Of a DNA stretch of 64,000 nt, positions 1 to 12,459 are shown one piece after another (the stretch's first letter is position 1; each line of letters begins with the position of its first letter). Source of the DNA: Streptomyces natalensis ATCC 27448 (GTDB lineage Bacteria > Actinomycetota > Actinomycetes > Streptomycetales > Streptomycetaceae); NCBI RefSeq assembly GCF_000935125.1, contig NZ_JRKI01000061.1:1-64000 (forward strand), given 5' to 3'. The translations under genes and the position numbers were made by a program. The notes below the pieces were generated by a model. The model saw only the letters and a list, made by a program, of their open reading frames with translations, had not been told where the DNA came from and ran no database searches.

Positions 1-236
1 GGTTGGCCTTCCAGGCTTTCGCCTTTTCGACCTTTCCGACTTTAGCAGATCCGCGCCTTGCCGTTTCCCTTTCGGATTACGGTTCGGCGGAATTGATTTC
101 CCGTCGGAGGGGGGTGCCTTTCGGCGATCCGACTTTAACAGAATGTTGTGGGTCGGAATTCCGCCACCGTCCGGAGAGGCGTTCCGCGCATGCAAGCGCG
201 GGGTGCTTCCCGTTTGGGCGGAGCCGTAAACCTACT
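1..236. other. Gene-free left edge
   Basis: No reading frame here has convincing Streptomyces codon bias. The stretch is less GC-rich than the rest of the window. It contains an imperfect 14-bp direct repeat (13 of 14 identical) at 36-49 and 129-142. It is probably the intergenic space after rnj; whatever gene lies to the left is outside the window. Confidence 0.5.
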
Positions 237-276
237 GGAGCGGGGTGCCCGGATGCAAATCCGGGCACCCCGCTCC
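237..276 (-). terminator. rnj terminator hairpin
   Basis: A perfect 17-bp stem (237-253 pairs with 260-276) closes a 6-nt loop, 41 nt past the RNase J stop codon on the minus strand. It has no long U-tract, which is usual for Streptomyces terminators. Confidence 0.85.
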
Positions 277-316
277 TACTTGAGGGCGTTCGTACGACTT
301 CGTACGGGCGTGAGCG

Positions 317-2002
317 TCAGACCTCGACGACCACGGGGAGGATCATCGGGCGGCGGCGGTAGTTGTCCGACACCCACTTGCCGACCGAGCGGCGGATCAG
401 CTGCTGGAGCTGGTGGGGCTCCGTGATGCCGTCCTGGGCCGACTTGGCGAGGGCTTCTTCGATCTTGGGGACGACGGCGGAGAAGGTCGCGTCGTCGATG
501 CCGGAGCCACGGGCGTGGATGTTGGGGCCGCCGACGGTCTTGCCGGTGGTGCTGTCCACGACCACGAAGACCGAGATGATGCCTTCGTCGCCGAGGATGC
601 GGCGGTCCTTGAGGTGGGTTTCCGTCACATCGCCGACCGAGAGGCCGTCGACGTAGACATAGCCCGCCTGGACCTTGCCGGTGATCTTGGCGACGCCGTC
701 GACGAGGTCGACCACGACGCCGTCCTCGGCGATGACGATGCGGTCCTTCGGTACGCCGGTCAGGGCGCCCAGTTCGGCGTTGGCCCGCAGATGGCGCCAT
801 TCGCCGTGCACCGGCATCAGGTTCTTCGGCTTGCAGATGTTGTAGAAGTACAGCAGCTCGCCGGCCGAGGCGTGGCCCGAGACGTGCACCTTGGCGTTGC
901 CCTTGTGGACGACGTTGGCGCCCCAGCGGGTCAGGCCGTTGATGACGCGGTAGACCGCGTTCTCGTTCCCCGGGATGAGGGACGAGGCCAGGATGACGGT
1001 GTCGCCCTGGACGATGCGGATCTGGTGGTCGCGGTTGGCCATACGGGAGAGCGCGGCCATCGGCTCGCCCTGGGAGCCGGTGCAGACGAGGACGATCTCG
1101 TCGTCCGGGAGGTCGTCGAGGGTCTTGACGTCGACGACCAGGCCGGCCGGGACATTGAGATAGCCCAGCTCGCGGGCGATGCCCATGTTGCGGACCATCG
1201 AGCGGCCGACGAAGGCGACGCGTCGCCCGTACTCGTGGGCCGCATCGAGGATCTGCTGGATGCGGTGCACATGGCTGGCGAAGCTGGCGACGATGATGCG
1301 CTTCTGGGCACTGGCGAAGACGCCGCGCAGCACGTTGGAGATATCGCGCTCGGGCGGGACGAAGCCCGGCACCTCGGCGTTGGTCGAGTCGGACAGGAGA
1401 AGGTCGATGCCCTCCTCGCCGAGCCTGGCGAACGCCGGGAGGTCGGTCAGGCGGCGGTCCAGCGGGAGCTGGTCCATCTTGAAGTCGCCGGTGTGCACGA
1501 CCATGCCCGCGGGGGTGCGGATCGCGACCGCGAGGGCGTCCGGGATGGAGTGGTTGACCGCGACGAACTCGCAGTCGAAGGGGCCCAGCCGCTCGCGGTC
1601 GCCCTCGGCGACCTCCAGCGTGTAGGGGCGGATGCGGTGCTCCTGGAGCTTGGCCTCGATCAGGGCGAGGGTCAGCTTGGAGCCGATCAGCGGGATGTCC
1701 GGCTTCTCGCGCAGGAGGTAGGGGACGCCGCCGATGTGGTCCTCATGGCCGTGCGTGAGCACGATGCCGTCGATGTCGTCGAGGCGGTCCCGGATGGACG
1801 TGAAGTCCGGCAGGATCAGGTCGATTCCGGGCTGCTCCTCCTCCGGGAAGAGCACTCCGCAGTCGACGATCAGCAGTCGGCCGCCGTACTCGAAGACCGT
1901 CATGTTGCGGCCGATCTCCCCCAGGCCGCCGAGGGGGGTGACGCGCAGGCCGCCCTTGGGAAGCTTCGGCGGAGCGCCGAGCTCGGGATGCGGATGACTC
2001 AA
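317..2002 (-). CDS. rnj: Ribonuclease J
   Basis: Metallo-beta-lactamase/beta-CASP ribonuclease, 561 aa, with combined endo- and 5'-3' exonuclease activity in mRNA decay and rRNA maturation. The zinc motif HGHEDH lies at about residues 84-89 and the fold continues with the usual TGD block and a C-terminal GSG-rich domain, at full family length. I choose the TTG at 2002-2000: the protein then begins M-S-H-P-H-P, as I recall for Streptomyces RNase J, with a GGAG-type ribosome site just upstream. The longer frame to 2068 begins with unlike sequence. It lies 113 bp downstream of dapA, same strand, and ends at a strong hairpin. Confidence 0.95.
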   Translation of the reverse strand: MSHPHPELGAPPKLPKGGLRVTPLGGLGEIGRNMTVFEYGGRLLIVDCGVLFPEEEQPGIDLILPDFTSIRDRLDDIDGIVLTHGHEDHIGGVPYLLREKPDIPLIGSKLTLALIEAKLQEHRIRPYTLEVAEGDRERLGPFDCEFVAVNHSIPDALAVAIRTPAGMVVHTGDFKMDQLPLDRRLTDLPAFARLGEEGIDLLLSDSTNAEVPGFVPPERDISNVLRGVFASAQKRIIVASFASHVHRIQQILDAAHEYGRRVAFVGRSMVRNMGIARELGYLNVPAGLVVDVKTLDDLPDDEIVLVCTGSQGEPMAALSRMANRDHQIRIVQGDTVILASSLIPGNENAVYRVINGLTRWGANVVHKGNAKVHVSGHASAGELLYFYNICKPKNLMPVHGEWRHLRANAELGALTGVPKDRIVIAEDGVVVDLVDGVAKITGKVQAGYVYVDGLSVGDVTETHLKDRRILGDEGIISVFVVVDSTTGKTVGGPNIHARGSGIDDATFSAVVPKIEEALAKSAQDGITEPHQLQQLIRRSVGKWVSDNYRRRPMILPVVVEV

Positions 2003-2115
2003 AAGACTCTCCTCACCACACGCGCCACGCTGCCGTCGAGGCACGTGGCGCGCATGACATTCGTGCACTTGCTGTGTGGCGGTTGTTGGTCCGTATTCAG
2101 TTGTGAAGTCTGTGA

Positions 2116-3015
2116 CTAGAGCTGTACGCCGCCGGCCGCGAGGTCGCGCTTGAGCTGCTCGGTCTCCTCGGGGGAGAGCTCGACGAGCGGCAGGCGCAGC
2201 GGTCCGCCGGGCAGGCCCTGGAGGCCGAGGGCGGCCTTGGTGGTGATGACGCCCTGCGTGCGGAACATGCCGGTGAAGACCGGCAGCAGCTTCTGGTGGA
2301 TCTCGGTCGCCTTGGTGACGTCGCCGTTGAGGTGGGCGTCCAGGAGGGCGCGCAGCTCGGGGGTGACGACATGGCCGACGACGGAGACGAAGCCGATGGC
2401 GCCGACCGAGAGCAGCGGGAGGTTGAGCATGTCGTCGCCGCTGTACCAGGCGAGGCCGGAGCGGGCGATGGCCCAGCTGGCGCGGCCGAGGTCGCCCTTG
2501 GCGTCCTTGTTGGCCACGATCCGGGGGTGCTCGGCGAGCCGGACGATGGTCTCGGTGTTGATCGGGACGCCGCTGCGGCCGGGGATGTCGTAGAGCATGA
2601 CCGGCAGGTCGGTGGCGTCCGCGATGGCCGTGAAGTGGCGCAGCAGGCCCTCCTGCGGGGGCTTGCTGTAGTACGGGGTCACCGCGAGCAGGCCGTGGGC
2701 GCCGGCGTCCTGGGCGGCGCGGGCGAGCTCCAGGCTGTGGTGGGTGTCGTTGGTGCCGGCTCCGGCGACGACGAAGGCGCGGTCTCCGACCGCATCGACC
2801 ACGGCACGGACCAGCTGGGCTTTCTCGGCGTCACTGGTGGTCGGTGACTCTCCGGTGGTGCCGTTGAGGACGAGGCCGTCATTGCCGGCGTCCACCAGGT
2901 GGGCGGCGAGCTGCTGCGCGCCGTCGAGGTCGAGGGCGCCATCCGCCGTGAACGGCGTGACCATGGCGGTCAGCACCCGCCCGAAGGGGGTCTGCGGTGT
3001 GGAAGTCGGAGCCAT
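2116..3015 (-). CDS. dapA: 4-hydroxy-tetrahydrodipicolinate synthase
   Basis: DapA, 299 aa TIM barrel, condenses pyruvate with aspartate semialdehyde in the first committed step of lysine/diaminopimelate synthesis in the cytosol. Family signatures are visible: GTTGE near residue 52, the PYY block near 114, catalytic Tyr in LYDIPGR (about Y142) and the Schiff-base lysine in VANKD (about K170). ATG at 3015 gives the family length; an upstream in-frame ATG at 3144 would add 43 unlike residues. dapB lies a few kilobases away on the same strand, so two steps of one pathway are near but not in one operon. Confidence 0.95.
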   Translation of the reverse strand: MAPTSTPQTPFGRVLTAMVTPFTADGALDLDGAQQLAAHLVDAGNDGLVLNGTTGESPTTSDAEKAQLVRAVVDAVGDRAFVVAGAGTNDTHHSLELARAAQDAGAHGLLAVTPYYSKPPQEGLLRHFTAIADATDLPVMLYDIPGRSGVPINTETIVRLAEHPRIVANKDAKGDLGRASWAIARSGLAWYSGDDMLNLPLLSVGAIGFVSVVGHVVTPELRALLDAHLNGDVTKATEIHQKLLPVFTGMFRTQGVITTKAALGLQGLPGGPLRLPLVELSPEETEQLKRDLAAGGVQL

Positions 3016-3076
3016 GGGTCCCACGCTACTCGTAGCGCACCGCGGGGTGCGCGTCTGGGGAGCCGGGATGTGGACT

Positions 3077-3112
3077 CCGGCACTGCCTGCTCGGGGGTTC
3101 AAGCAGTGCCGG
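3077..3112 (-). terminator. Hairpin between thyX and dapA
   Basis: A 10-bp perfect stem (3077-3086 with 3103-3112) with a 16-nt loop lies downstream of thyX and about 60 nt upstream of dapA. It may end thyX transcription or belong to the dapA leader; sequence alone does not decide. Confidence 0.5.
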
Positions 3113-3213
3113 GTCCGTTTGTTCAGAGTAGATGAACTTCTCAAAATGCCGCAATCCGGACACTTCGCACGTCAGTACTTGCACGGGCGGTGCCCGGCCC
3201 GGCGTTCGTCGCC

Positions 3214-3981
3214 TTACGGAGCGATGCGGCCGTTCGCGTTGAATGCGCCGTAGGTGAGCGGCATGAGCTTGGCCCAGTGGGCCTCCATCTGCTCGCCGAC
3301 CATCTCGATCTCGCGCTGCGGGAAGGACGGGACCTTGGCCAGTTCGTGCTGGGTGCGCAGGCCCAGGAAGTGCATCAGCGAGCGGGCGTTGCAGGTCGCG
3401 TACATCGAGGAGTACAGGCCGACGGGCAGGACGGCGCGGGCCACCTCGCGGGCGACGCCCTCGGCGAGCATCTCCTGGTAGGCCGCGTACGCCTGGCGGT
3501 AGCTGTCCTCCATGACGCGGGTGGTCAGCTCGTGCTGCGCCGGGGTGCCCTCGACGAATTCGTACTTGCCGGGACGGCCCTGCTGAACGAGCTTGCGGGA
3601 CTGCCCGGGGACGTAGAAGACCGGCTCCAGCTGGCGGTAGCGGCCGGATTCCTCGTTGTACGACCAGCCGACGCGGTGCCGCATGAACTCGCGGAAGACG
3701 AAGATCGGCGCGCTGATGAAGAAGGTCATGGAGTTGTGCTCGAAGGGGCTGCCGTGGCGGTCCCGCATGAGGAAGTTGATCAGACCCTTGGAGCGCTCGG
3801 GGTCCTTCTGAAGCTCCTCCAGGGACTGCTCGCCGGCGGTGGAGACGCGGGCCGCCCAGAGCACGTCGCTGTCCGAGGCGCTGTGCTTGACCAGCTCGAC
3901 CGTCACCTCGCTGCGGAAGCTGGGGGCGGCATCGGCTGCGCTCTGCGTGCCTGGGGTGCTCTCGTCGGGGGTGTGGGACAC
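3214..3981 (-). CDS. thyX: FAD-dependent thymidylate synthase
   Basis: ThyX, 255 aa, makes dTMP from dUMP using methylene-tetrahydrofolate, NADPH and flavin. The signature is present as RHR (residues 101-103) followed by eight residues and Ser112, then GRY; the textbook form has seven residues between, and one extra is a known family variant. HGSPFEH (about 76-82) is the flavin/dUMP block. The start at 3981 gives a 25-residue N-terminal extension of low complexity. It stands alone, divergent from the small membrane gene at 4227. Confidence 0.95.
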   Translation of the reverse strand: MSHTPDESTPGTQSAADAAPSFRSEVTVELVKHSASDSDVLWAARVSTAGEQSLEELQKDPERSKGLINFLMRDRHGSPFEHNSMTFFISAPIFVFREFMRHRVGWSYNEESGRYRQLEPVFYVPGQSRKLVQQGRPGKYEFVEGTPAQHELTTRVMEDSYRQAYAAYQEMLAEGVAREVARAVLPVGLYSSMYATCNARSLMHFLGLRTQHELAKVPSFPQREIEMVGEQMEAHWAKLMPLTYGAFNANGRIAP

Positions 3982-4226
3982 CGGCGGTTCCTTCCGTTCG
4001 ATCCTCGTCCGGCGCCCAGCCTACGGGCCACCACTGACAGCCGGGGAAAGGTCCGGAAATGGCCCCTGATGCCGTGTTAGCCGCAAAACGGGCCCCCCGG
4101 TGAGCGAGGAGCGGGGCGGGGGTTGATATTTTTCACAGAAGTCACTGAAAACGGGCACCAAAGGGGCGACGACGACGTCTAACCCTGTGACAGTGCCCAC
4201 TTCGAGGTTCCTAGGAGAGCCCGCTC

Positions 4227-4466
4227 ATGTTCCGCCGGCGAGAGCCCGTCCCGTTCGCCTTCGTAGCCGAGGCAGACCGGTTCCGCAGCAATGTCACTCC
4301 CCCGCCGCGCCAGCGCGCCTCCCGTACGCAGCTGCTGGGCCATTCCCTGATCACCCTCACCGTGGTGGGCGGCCTGGCAGGCGCCCTGCTGTTCGGCCTT
4401 CCGTCGCTACAGCAGGACGGCTCGGGGCCGAGCCGGGTGCATCAGTCGGAGGCGGCACACCGCTGA
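4227..4466 (+). CDS. Small single-pass membrane protein
   Basis: 79 aa, unrecognised function. An AGGAG site lies 8-9 nt before ATG 4227. The N-terminal half is basic and polar with an R-rich start, one hydrophobic segment spans about residues 42-63, and the tail is short and polar. It is divergent from thyX with about 245 bp between. Codon bias looks native. A membrane-anchored accessory peptide is the most that can be said. Confidence 0.65.
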   Translation: MFRRREPVPFAFVAEADRFRSNVTPPPRQRASRTQLLGHSLITLTVVGGLAGALLFGLPSLQQDGSGPSRVHQSEAAHR

Positions 4467-4567
4467 GTGGTCCGGGCGGAGCGCAAGAGCGAGTGGTTCC
4501 GCTCCGCCCGGCCCGCTAGCCTCACCGGTCACAGCTTTCCGTATGCGTGCCATTGTGAGGTTCCGCC

Positions 4568-5137
4568 GTGCCCCTCCCCTTCCTGACGGCCGACCGTGAC
4601 CTCGATGGCCACGGCAGCCCGGAGGATCCGGCCGCACCCGTGCACACCGGGCCCGGCCATTGGCGCCGTCCCTACCGCCCCGGACCGTGGCGGGTGGGGA
4701 CGGCGGCCGTGTTTTTCCTGCTCGCCTCGTTCGTCCTGCTCTCGGCCATGATCATCGGTCTGGCCGGTTCGCTCACCGGGGCCGCGGTCTGCGGGGCGGT
4801 GGCGGCGCTGCTGATCGTCTTGGCCCTGCGGATGCTGCGTGTGGGGGTGTGGGTGAGCGCCCATGGGCTGCGGCAGGTGGCGCTGCTGCGGACGACGACC
4901 GCCCCCTGGAGCGCGGTCGCCGCGATCCGTACCGTGCAGCAGCCGGTGCGCTGGCTGGGCCTGCCGCGTACGGTGCAGGGCCAGGCCGTGATCGCCCACC
5001 GCGCGCCCGAGACGGCGCCGCGGATCCTGATCACGGACCACGACGGCGATTTCCAGTCACGCCCCGAGGCGTTCGAACGGGCGGCGGATGTGCTGGAGGC
5101 CTGGGCGGCGGAGTACCGGGGTGGGGGAAACCTTTAA
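4568..5137 (+). CDS. PH-domain-like membrane protein
   Basis: 189 aa, GTG start with GTGAGG just upstream. Two adjacent hydrophobic segments (about residues 50-70 and 75-95) form a hairpin, followed by a soluble domain whose G-L-R-x-V-x-L and W-x-x-V-x-x-I pattern resembles small bacterial PH-like domains found in many actinobacterial membrane proteins. No catalytic motif is seen. It converges on the gene at 5163 with only 25 bp between. Role unknown. Confidence 0.7.
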   Translation: MPLPFLTADRDLDGHGSPEDPAAPVHTGPGHWRRPYRPGPWRVGTAAVFFLLASFVLLSAMIIGLAGSLTGAAVCGAVAALLIVLALRMLRVGVWVSAHGLRQVALLRTTTAPWSAVAAIRTVQQPVRWLGLPRTVQGQAVIAHRAPETAPRILITDHDGDFQSRPEAFERAADVLEAWAAEYRGGGNL

Positions 5138-5162
5138 GGTTCCTGCTCCGCCCCGTCCGACG

Positions 5163-5615
5163 TCAGGCCCGTACCGGCTTCCCCTCGCGCAAGGCGATGG
5201 CGCGCTGCATCGCCTTGCGGGCGCGCGGGGTGTCGCGGGCGTCGTGGTAGGCGATGGCCAGGCGGAACCAGGTGCGCCAGTCGGTGGGGGACTGTTCGGT
5301 TTCGGCGCGGCGTTTGGCGAAGACCTCGTCGGCGGAGTCGCGGTCGATGCGGCCGCCGGGGGTGCGGCGGAGCTCGTCGACGGGGAGTCCGCCCTCGGCC
5401 TCCAGTTCGCGGGCCAGGAGGCCGGCCTTGCGGGCGAACTGGGTGGTGTGCCAGAGGAACCACACGCCGATGAGCGGCAGGATCAGGACGGCGACGCCGA
5501 ACGTGACCGTGACCGCGGTGCCCTGCTCGATGAGCAGGACGCCGCGGCTGCCGACCAGGCCGAAATAGACGACCAGGACGGCCGCCAGGACGAAGTAGGT
5601 GATCTTTGCGCGCAC
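5163..5615 (-). CDS. Membrane protein with TPR-like tail
   Basis: 150 aa, GTG start 14 nt after the dapB stop, so probably co-transcribed with pnp-M16-dapB. Two membrane helices (about 5-25 and 33-53) are followed by a charged region and a C-terminal helix pair (W-R-T-W-F-R-L-A-I-A-Y) resembling a single tetratricopeptide unit. No enzyme motif. Probably a protein-protein contact module on the inner membrane face; function not known. Confidence 0.75.
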   Translation of the reverse strand: MRAKITYFVLAAVLVVYFGLVGSRGVLLIEQGTAVTVTFGVAVLILPLIGVWFLWHTTQFARKAGLLARELEAEGGLPVDELRRTPGGRIDRDSADEVFAKRRAETEQSPTDWRTWFRLAIAYHDARDTPRARKAMQRAIALREGKPVRA

Positions 5616-5629
5616 GGTGGGTTCGTCCG

Positions 5630-10025
<4,396 letters not shown>

Positions 10026-10101
10026 CAGGAATATCTCCTCGTTTGCGTCCGTTGCCCGTGTGGCAGCGGACCTTCTGCGGTGGAGCGCCGTGCGGGCCGG
10101 T

Positions 10102-10131
10102 CTTCGATCGAAGCTCCCGGAGATCTCCGGG
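10102..10131 (-). promoter_or_regulatory. Paired palindromes in rpsO-pnp spacer
   Basis: Two perfect palindromes sit 2 nt apart: 12 nt at 10102-10113 and 16 nt at 10116-10131, about 80 nt before the pnp start. The rpsO-pnp spacer of Streptomyces is known to hold a pnp promoter and an RNase III-cleaved hairpin; these are good candidates for that element. Confidence 0.5.
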
Positions 10132-10250
10132 GGCCACTACCGAGGACCGGCGGCCAGGAGGCGCTCCCCTGCGTTCGCTTTCGCGATATGGCACCAGACT
10201 ACAAAGCTTCCGCCCGCCACGGGATGGCGACGGTGTCCGGCGCGTACGGC

Positions 10251-10285
10251 AAAGGGAGCGGCCCCCGGTGGGAACCGCTCCCTTT
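10251..10285 (-). terminator. rpsO terminator / attenuator
   Basis: An 11-bp perfect stem (10251-10261 with 10275-10285) beginning 8 nt after the rpsO stop, ending on the minus strand in a short T-rich run. It would terminate or attenuate read-through from rpsO into pnp. Confidence 0.8.
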
Positions 10286-10293
10286 ACGGCGTC

Positions 10294-10581
10294 TTACTTG
10301 GCGCCCGCCGCACCGCGGCGGATGCCGAGGCGCTCGACCAGCTGGCGGAAGCGGGTGATGTCCTTCTTCGCCAGGTACTGGAGCAGGCGGCGGCGCTGGC
10401 CGACCAGCAGCAGCAGACCACGGCGGGAGTGGTGGTCGTGCTTGTGGGTCTTGAGGTGCTCGGTCAGGTCCGAGATGCGGCGGGTGAGCATCGCGACCTG
10501 GACCTCGGGGGAGCCGGTGTCACCCTCCTTGGTGGCGAACTCGGTCATGATCTGCTTCTTCGTAGCGGCGTCGAGCGACAC
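10294..10581 (-). CDS. rpsO: 30S ribosomal protein S15
   Basis: S15, 95 aa including stop-adjacent basic tail, binds the central domain of 16S rRNA. The conserved [11 protein letters not shown] block and the LVGQRRRLL helix are present. GTG start with AAGGAG seven nt upstream. It is separated from ribF by the T7SS locus, whereas in many bacteria truB-ribF-rpsO-pnp are contiguous. Confidence 0.97.
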   Translation of the reverse strand: MSLDAATKKQIMTEFATKEGDTGSPEVQVAMLTRRISDLTEHLKTHKHDHHSRRGLLLLVGQRRRLLQYLAKKDITRFRQLVERLGIRRGAAGAK

Positions 10582-10670
10582 GCGGTACTCCTTGGGGTTC
10601 CGGTCCTTGAGCGCCCCTGGTTTACGTCACAGGGAATCTTGGATGACTCGAGCGGACCGTCACACAGCGT
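10582..10670 (-). promoter_or_regulatory. rpsO 5' leader
   Basis: The minus-strand leader can pair CCCTG with CAGGG around a 10-nt loop and GGTCC with GGACC across it, ending at the ribosome site. S15 autoregulates through leader RNAs in several phyla, including Actinobacteria. This is a candidate only, not folded. Confidence 0.25.
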
Positions 10671-10684
10671 ACCAGCAATGAAAC

Positions 10685-10712
10685 GGCCCCCCGACCGGGT
10701 GGTCGGGGGGCC
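10685..10712 (-). terminator. eccD terminator
   Basis: A 12-bp GC-rich stem (10685-10696 with 10701-10712) with a 4-nt loop, 23 nt beyond the eccD stop. Confidence 0.85.
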
Positions 10713-10735
10713 GCAGCCGGGTGACGGCGGAGGCG

Positions 10736-12199
10736 CTAGTTGCCGGTGAGGCCGCGCACCTTGTTGTAGACGTCCAGGACCGCCAGGCACAGCGGGACCA
10801 GGGACAGCAGGACCAGGCCGTCGAAGATGTCGAAGATCCGGCCCCAGAAGGGGGTGACGCCCTTGCGGGGGACGACCAGGCCGACGCCGACGAGGACGGC
10901 GGCACCCACCGCGATGCTGCTGGAGAACCAGACGGTGCGGATGTTCAGCGGACCGGAGTCCTGGTACGTCTGGAGCTGGACGAAGATGTCCATCGGCGGG
11001 TGCAGGACGATGCCCAGGATCAGCAGGACGATGGTCAGGATGCCGGCGATGGTCAGGCAGGCGACCTGCGCGGTGTAGTCGAAGAGCCGGGCGCGCAGCA
11101 TGATCGTGATGCCGGCGGTCATCGCCAGCAGCTGGGCCCACATGTTGTCGGAGAAGCCGAGGACGATACCGGCGGAGCCGACGACCAGGGCGGCGCAGCC
11201 GGCGACGAGGCCGAGGAGCAGCTCGTGGCCGCGCTTGGCCTGGTTGCCGATCTTGACGAAGTCGACGGACTCGGTGTCGCCGCCGCCCTCGAAGGAGCCC
11301 TTGGCGATCTGGTCGGGCGACTTGTAGCCGATGGGCAGCCGGGCGAAGCGGGCGGACAGGCCCGGCAGCCAGGCGACCATGGCGATGGCGACGACGGCGG
11401 TGACGGCGGCGACCTCGCTGGGTGCGGCGTCGGTGAGGATCGCGCCGAAGACGGCGAGGGTGCCGATGGCGGAGAGGAAGGCGGCGGCCACGAAGGGGGC
11501 GTCACCGCGGGGCAGCAGGACCACCAGGAGGACCGAGGCGATCAGTACGGTCACGCAGCCGACCAGGAGCTGGAGGCGGCCGGGGCCCTCGGTGGGGTCG
11601 CACGGGAAGATGCCGGAGCCGGCGATCAGCAGATGCGGCAGGGCGGCCAGGCCCAGCGCGATGGAGGAGCCGTGGTCGTCGTAGACGCGGGCGCGGACGC
11701 CGGCCAGCGCGACCAGGACGATGCCGACGACGCCGGCGATGATGCCGGGCAGGCGGTGCATATCGCGGTCGACGGGGTTCGAGAACCACAGCGCGAACGC
11801 CATCATGACCAGCAGCAGCACGCCGGCGGTGAGGCCGACGGTGTGCATGAGGTCGTCGCTCCAGCGGCTGCGGTTGCGCTTGACCGCGGAGGCGACGGCG
11901 TCGGAGACGTCGTCGAAGACCGGGAGCGGCAGCGATTCGGCGAACGGCTTCAGCAGCAGCAGGTCGCCGTCGAGGATCTGCTGCTGGGCGAGTGACTGTC
12001 CGGCATCGAGTACCGTGCCGTCGCGGCGTACGAGGTGGTAGCCGGTCGGTGCACCCTCGGCCTGGGACTGCCCGGAGAGCCGCAGGATCTCCGGATAAAT
12101 GTCGACGAGTGCGACGTCCTCCGGCAGAGCCACATCGATCCGTGCATCCGGCGCGGCGACTGTGACCCGGCAAAAGCCGGTGCCAGTGCTCGTGCTCAC
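10736..12199 (-). CDS. eccD: T7SS integral membrane protein EccD
   Basis: EccD, 487 aa, the polytopic core of the ESX inner-membrane complex. Residues about 8-88 form a YukD/ubiquitin-like domain (C-R-V-T-V at the start, D-G-D-L-L-L-L at its end). The rest shows about 11 hydrophobic helices from residue 120 to the end, interrupted by a cytosolic loop near 295-325. GTG start at 12199. It is divergent from eccC with 260 bp between, so the two may share a regulatory region. Family length and topology fit well. Confidence 0.92.
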   Translation of the reverse strand: MSTSTGTGFCRVTVAAPDARIDVALPEDVALVDIYPEILRLSGQSQAEGAPTGYHLVRRDGTVLDAGQSLAQQQILDGDLLLLKPFAESLPLPVFDDVSDAVASAVKRNRSRWSDDLMHTVGLTAGVLLLVMMAFALWFSNPVDRDMHRLPGIIAGVVGIVLVALAGVRARVYDDHGSSIALGLAALPHLLIAGSGIFPCDPTEGPGRLQLLVGCVTVLIASVLLVVLLPRGDAPFVAAAFLSAIGTLAVFGAILTDAAPSEVAAVTAVVAIAMVAWLPGLSARFARLPIGYKSPDQIAKGSFEGGGDTESVDFVKIGNQAKRGHELLLGLVAGCAALVVGSAGIVLGFSDNMWAQLLAMTAGITIMLRARLFDYTAQVACLTIAGILTIVLLILGIVLHPPMDIFVQLQTYQDSGPLNIRTVWFSSSIAVGAAVLVGVGLVVPRKGVTPFWGRIFDIFDGLVLLSLVPLCLAVLDVYNKVRGLTGN

Positions 12200-12335
12200 C
12201 TGGCGGTTCCCCCTATCCGTTGGGCGTTTTGTCGCTTCGCGCGCCGTTTATATCGAGCCTTCTCTTGCCAGGCCATGGCGCGCTTGCGAGGCGTCAGCGT
12301 ACCGTCCGATTCGGCGACTGCCCCACCCACCCCGA

Positions 12336-12360
12336 GACTTGACGGTTAACAGTAGGATCA
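12336..12360 (+). promoter_or_regulatory. Possible promoter in eccD/eccC spacer
   Basis: The divergent spacer holds TTGACG (12339-12344) and TAGGAT (12353-12358) around a GTTAAC palindrome. The spacing between the hexamers is too short for one sigma-HrdB promoter, so only one of them is likely used. eccC begins about 100 nt downstream. Confidence 0.25.
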
Positions 12361-12459
12361 ACGCCTGGTTCGGGCCAACCAAGAACTTGGCTCGGGGGGA
12401 CCGTCGAATCCAACGGGGGCGGTCCGAGACTGCGAGATGCATGAAGGACTGATGCCTCG

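Noticed and set aside
413-2119. 568-codon frame opposite rnj
   Set aside because: Mirror of RNase J codons; D/V-rich as expected from the complement.
3090-3112. GGGTTCAA resembling a tRNA T-arm
   Set aside because: No acceptor or anticodon stem fits around it; the sequence belongs to the hairpin at 3077-3112.
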